Shown piece after piece: positions 61,822 through 64,000 of a stretch of DNA of 64,000 bases; the first letter of the stretch is position 1; each line of letters begins with the position of its first letter. Made by a program: the position numbers and the translations under genes. Under the pieces are notes generated by a model that was not told where the DNA came from, did not search any database, and was given only the letters and a program-made list of their open reading frames with translations. Source of the DNA: Leptolyngbya sp. PCC 7375 (GTDB lineage Bacteria > Cyanobacteriota > Cyanobacteriia > Phormidesmidales > Phormidesmidaceae); the NCBI RefSeq assembly GCF_000316115.1, contig NZ_JH993797.1, forward strand, positions 2,528,486-2,592,485, written 5' to 3'.

Positions 61822-63048
61822 ATGAGATTAATGGTCTATTCCCATGATGCCTTTGGGTTAGGCAACATTCGCCGCATGCTAACAATCTGTGAGTATTTGC
61901 TACGAACCTTGCCTAATGTTTCCATATTAGTAGTGTCAGGTTCCCCCGCCCTGCACACCCTGAGACTACCTGAAGGTCTGGATTATATTAAATTGCCCTG
62001 TCTGGGGCGTGACACCTCCGGTCAGCTAGAGGCCAGATATCTTAAGAGTATGCCAGAGACATTGGTGCGGTTGCGATCGCACCTAATTCTCACCGCTGTA
62101 GTACATTTTCAACCCGATGTGCTGCTCATTGACAAAAAGCCTCTGGGCCTACGCAATGAACTCAAAGAAACCCTCAACCATCTGAACCGTGATAGCCCCA
62201 ACACCAAACGAGTGTTACTACTCAGGGATATCCTGGATACTCCTGCTGCCACCATTCAACAATGGCAAGTCAACAACTATTACCAGTTAACCCAACAACA
62301 TTATGACCAAGTATGGATTGTAGGCACACCCGAGATTTTCAATCTACCTGATGAGTATAATTTTCCGCTACCGTTACGGCGCAAAGTTAGATTCTGTGGC
62401 TACCTCAGCCGTGGCTGTGGCCGCACACCCCAAACTGTCCTCCGCCAGCAGTTGAAGGTTCACCCTCAGGAAAAACTGGTGGTGGTCACCCCCGGTGGTG
62501 GTGGCGATGGGCGTCAACTGATCCAAACCTATTTGGCAAGCATGGACCAACAAATAAAAGCGGCTCAACCCATCCCCAAAACGGTGATAATTTCAGGTCC
62601 AGAAATGCCCACTGAAGAACAGCAACAGCTACAGACTCAAGTGGCCGCTTATCCTCAAATTCGTCTCCTCGAATTTAGCGATGACCTGATTAGCTATCTC
62701 AATGCCGCCGACGCCGTCGTTGCCATGGCCGGGTACAACACCACCTGCGAGATTCTCTCTTTACGCAAACCTGCCGTTGTTGTACCTCGTACTCGTCCCG
62801 TTCAAGAACAGTGGATGCGGGCCAAACGCTTTGCCGATAGCGGCCTTCTATACGCCATTCATCCCCAACGACTCACCCCCCAACAGTTATCCCAAAGCTT
62901 ACATCGAGCACTTACCATCAAACCCCATGCCATCAACAGCTTTCGCCTAGATGGCCTGCCTCGCATCGCCCAGCTCATGCATGACCTCATGGCTTGTGCC
63001 GTCCGTCCGTCCAATCGTGATTTAGCAGAACTATCATGCGCCCTTTAA
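61822..63048 (+). CDS. Glycosyltransferase, MurG-like GT-B fold
   Basis: A 408-residue protein with two Rossmann-like halves. The N-terminus MRLMVYSHDAFGLGNIRRML resembles sugar-nucleotide glycosyltransferases, and the C-terminal half has VVTPGGGGDGRQLI, and the donor-site-like VAMAGYNTTCEILSLRKPAV. The acceptor is unknown. AAGGAGA precedes the ATG. It overlaps the next glycosyltransferase by 13 bp. A role in exopolysaccharide assembly is likely from context. Confidence 0.82.
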   Translation: MRLMVYSHDAFGLGNIRRMLTICEYLLRTLPNVSILVVSGSPALHTLRLPEGLDYIKLPCLGRDTSGQLEARYLKSMPETLVRLRSHLILTAVVHFQPDVLLIDKKPLGLRNELKETLNHLNRDSPNTKRVLLLRDILDTPAATIQQWQVNNYYQLTQQHYDQVWIVGTPEIFNLPDEYNFPLPLRRKVRFCGYLSRGCGRTPQTVLRQQLKVHPQEKLVVVTPGGGGDGRQLIQTYLASMDQQIKAAQPIPKTVIISGPEMPTEEQQQLQTQVAAYPQIRLLEFSDDLISYLNAADAVVAMAGYNTTCEILSLRKPAVVVPRTRPVQEQWMRAKRFADSGLLYAIHPQRLTPQQLSQSLHRALTIKPHAINSFRLDGLPRIAQLMHDLMACAVRPSNRDLAELSCAL

Positions 63049-64000
63049 TTGGCTTTTTATTAAAAACCTACCCCAAACTGTCTGAGACATTTATTCTGAA
63101 TGAAATTCTAGAGTTAGAAAGGCAAGGCCTTAACCTACACATATTCTCCTTAAGACAACCACCAGAGCGATGCACCCATCCCGGTGTAGCCGCCGTCAAA
63201 GCACCAATCACCTACCTGCCATCATTACTGCCGGAGTTTGACCCAGCCCACGAAAAAAAGCTTCTGGACGCCCATCTCGACTTATTCCACCAGGATGGCA
63301 GCACCTATTTAAAGGCCCTAAAGTTTTATATGAGTCGCCCTGAGAAACGCCGGTTCCACGAGTTTTTACAGGGAGGCTACTTGGCCTGGAAGCTAAAAAC
63401 ACTAGGCATTACTCACCTCCATGCTCACTTTGCCAATGTGCCCACAGCCACAGCAGAAATTGCCCAGGCATTCACCGGACTCTCCTACAGCATTACGGCC
63501 CATGCCAAAGACATTTACTTAAGCAACAATGATGCCCTGAACCGGCGCATGGCCAAAGCGGAATTTGTGCTCACCTGTACCGACTATAACCGTCACTATC
63601 TTGAACAGATTTCCACATCTCGCACTCCTATTCACCTGGCTTATCACGGTTTAGATGTAGGCCGCTTTACTCCTGCACCAAAAACTCAAACGTCTGATGT
63701 GCCTTTAATCTTGAGTGTTGGTCGTTTTTGTGAGAAAAAGGGTTTTCCCTATTTATTAAAGGCCTGCCATGTACTTAAACAGGTGGGACTATCTTTTCGC
63801 TGTGTCATTGTTGGCTACGGTCCCCTAGAGAATTCTATTCGACAACAAATTAACGATCTAGAACTCAACGAGCACGTTACCCTAGTCGGCAAACTGACCC
63901 AGGACCAGCTAATTGAGTATTACCAACAGGCCGATATGTTTGTGCTCCCTTGCCTGGTCACCGATGACGGCGACCGCGATGGTATTCCTAATGTTCTGTT
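63036..64000 (+). CDS. Family 4 glycosyltransferase, truncated by the window end
   Basis: Starts at an ATG inside the 3' end of the previous gene and stays open to the last base (321 codons here). MRPLIGFLLKTYPKLSETFI with NEILELERQG is typical of colanic-acid-type GT4 enzymes. The following HLHAHFANVPTATAEIAQ, SVGRFCEKKGFPYLLKA and VTDDGDRDGIPNVL segments match the GT-B C-terminal donor-binding region. It is not broken; it just runs off the window. Probably a retaining glycosyltransferase in the same exopolysaccharide operon. Confidence 0.88.
   Translation, partial: MRPLIGFLLKTYPKLSETFILNEILELERQGLNLHIFSLRQPPERCTHPGVAAVKAPITYLPSLLPEFDPAHEKKLLDAHLDLFHQDGSTYLKALKFYMSRPEKRRFHEFLQGGYLAWKLKTLGITHLHAHFANVPTATAEIAQAFTGLSYSITAHAKDIYLSNNDALNRRMAKAEFVLTCTDYNRHYLEQISTSRTPIHLAYHGLDVGRFTPAPKTQTSDVPLILSVGRFCEKKGFPYLLKACHVLKQVGLSFRCVIVGYGPLENSIRQQINDLELNEHVTLVGKLTQDQLIEYYQQADMFVLPCLVTDDGDRDGIPNVL

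Overview
The window reads as chromosomal DNA of a cyanobacterium. It carries Calvin-cycle genes (a gap2-type GAPDH and phosphoribulokinase), the photosystem I assembly factor Ycf4, a phycobilisome linker of the membrane-anchored CpcL type and a Cph1-like phytochrome. The octamer GCGATCGC (HIP1, typical of many cyanobacteria) recurs on both strands. Base composition is moderate, gene density is high, and no tRNA, rRNA, CRISPR array or intact insertion sequence is recognisable.

Layout. 0-14.8 kb: gap2, a TPR protein, a B12-binding-type radical SAM protein, the selenouridine pair mnmH and an oxidoreductase-SelD fusion, an M23 peptidase, then a minus-strand block of FtsH, a ketoacyl-ACP synthase, a cyclophilin lipoprotein and Ycf4. 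15-19.6 kb: prk, with a curious tandem repeat and a perfect hairpin after it, an FHA protein, and overlapping tmk and holB. 19.6-24.5 kb: a DevB-DevC-DevC-Uma2-DevA exporter operon with two permease paralogues. 24.5-28.3 kb: an accessory-looking segment with a HEPN protein overlapping a ParA-like ATPase, a YbjN-like protein, a 38-residue membrane miniprotein and an AT-rich sulfotransferase. 28.6-35.1 kb: an EF-G paralogue with an altered GTPase motif, an Uma2 protein, and an NfeD-like plus double flotillin operon. 35.1-42.6 kb: repeat-rich spacer, cpcL, and a PadR-controlled RND efflux operon with iterated operators. 42.6-45.3 kb: the poorest region, with dispersed palindromes, a decayed gene, a GT2 glycosyltransferase and a duplicated element of about 105 bp. 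45.3-52.6 kb: a PanE-like reductase, a WbuC cupin, an AGCS symporter, unknown proteins and a LabA-like NYN protein. 53-59.9 kb: signalling block of phytochrome kinase, Rcp1-like regulator, REC-GAF-kinase, and an OmpR-type regulator with its HAMP kinase. 60.4-64 kb: start of an exopolysaccharide-type operon (UDP-glucose dehydrogenase and two glycosyltransferases), the last gene cut by the window end.

Functional links. SelD and MnmH supply selenophosphate and use it on tRNA. DevB, two DevC and DevA form one exporter. PadR, the adaptor and the RND pump form one drug-efflux unit. The NfeD-like protein and two flotillins form a membrane-microdomain unit. The phytochrome and its response regulators form a light-signalling cassette.

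The best candidates for new biology are the overlapping HEPN / ParA-like pair (24524-26327, possibly defence or toxin-antitoxin), the phytochrome in which the near-invariant histidine after the chromophore cysteine is a second cysteine, the 15-bp iterated operators upstream of padR, and the RND pump whose intramembrane acidic pair appears redistributed.
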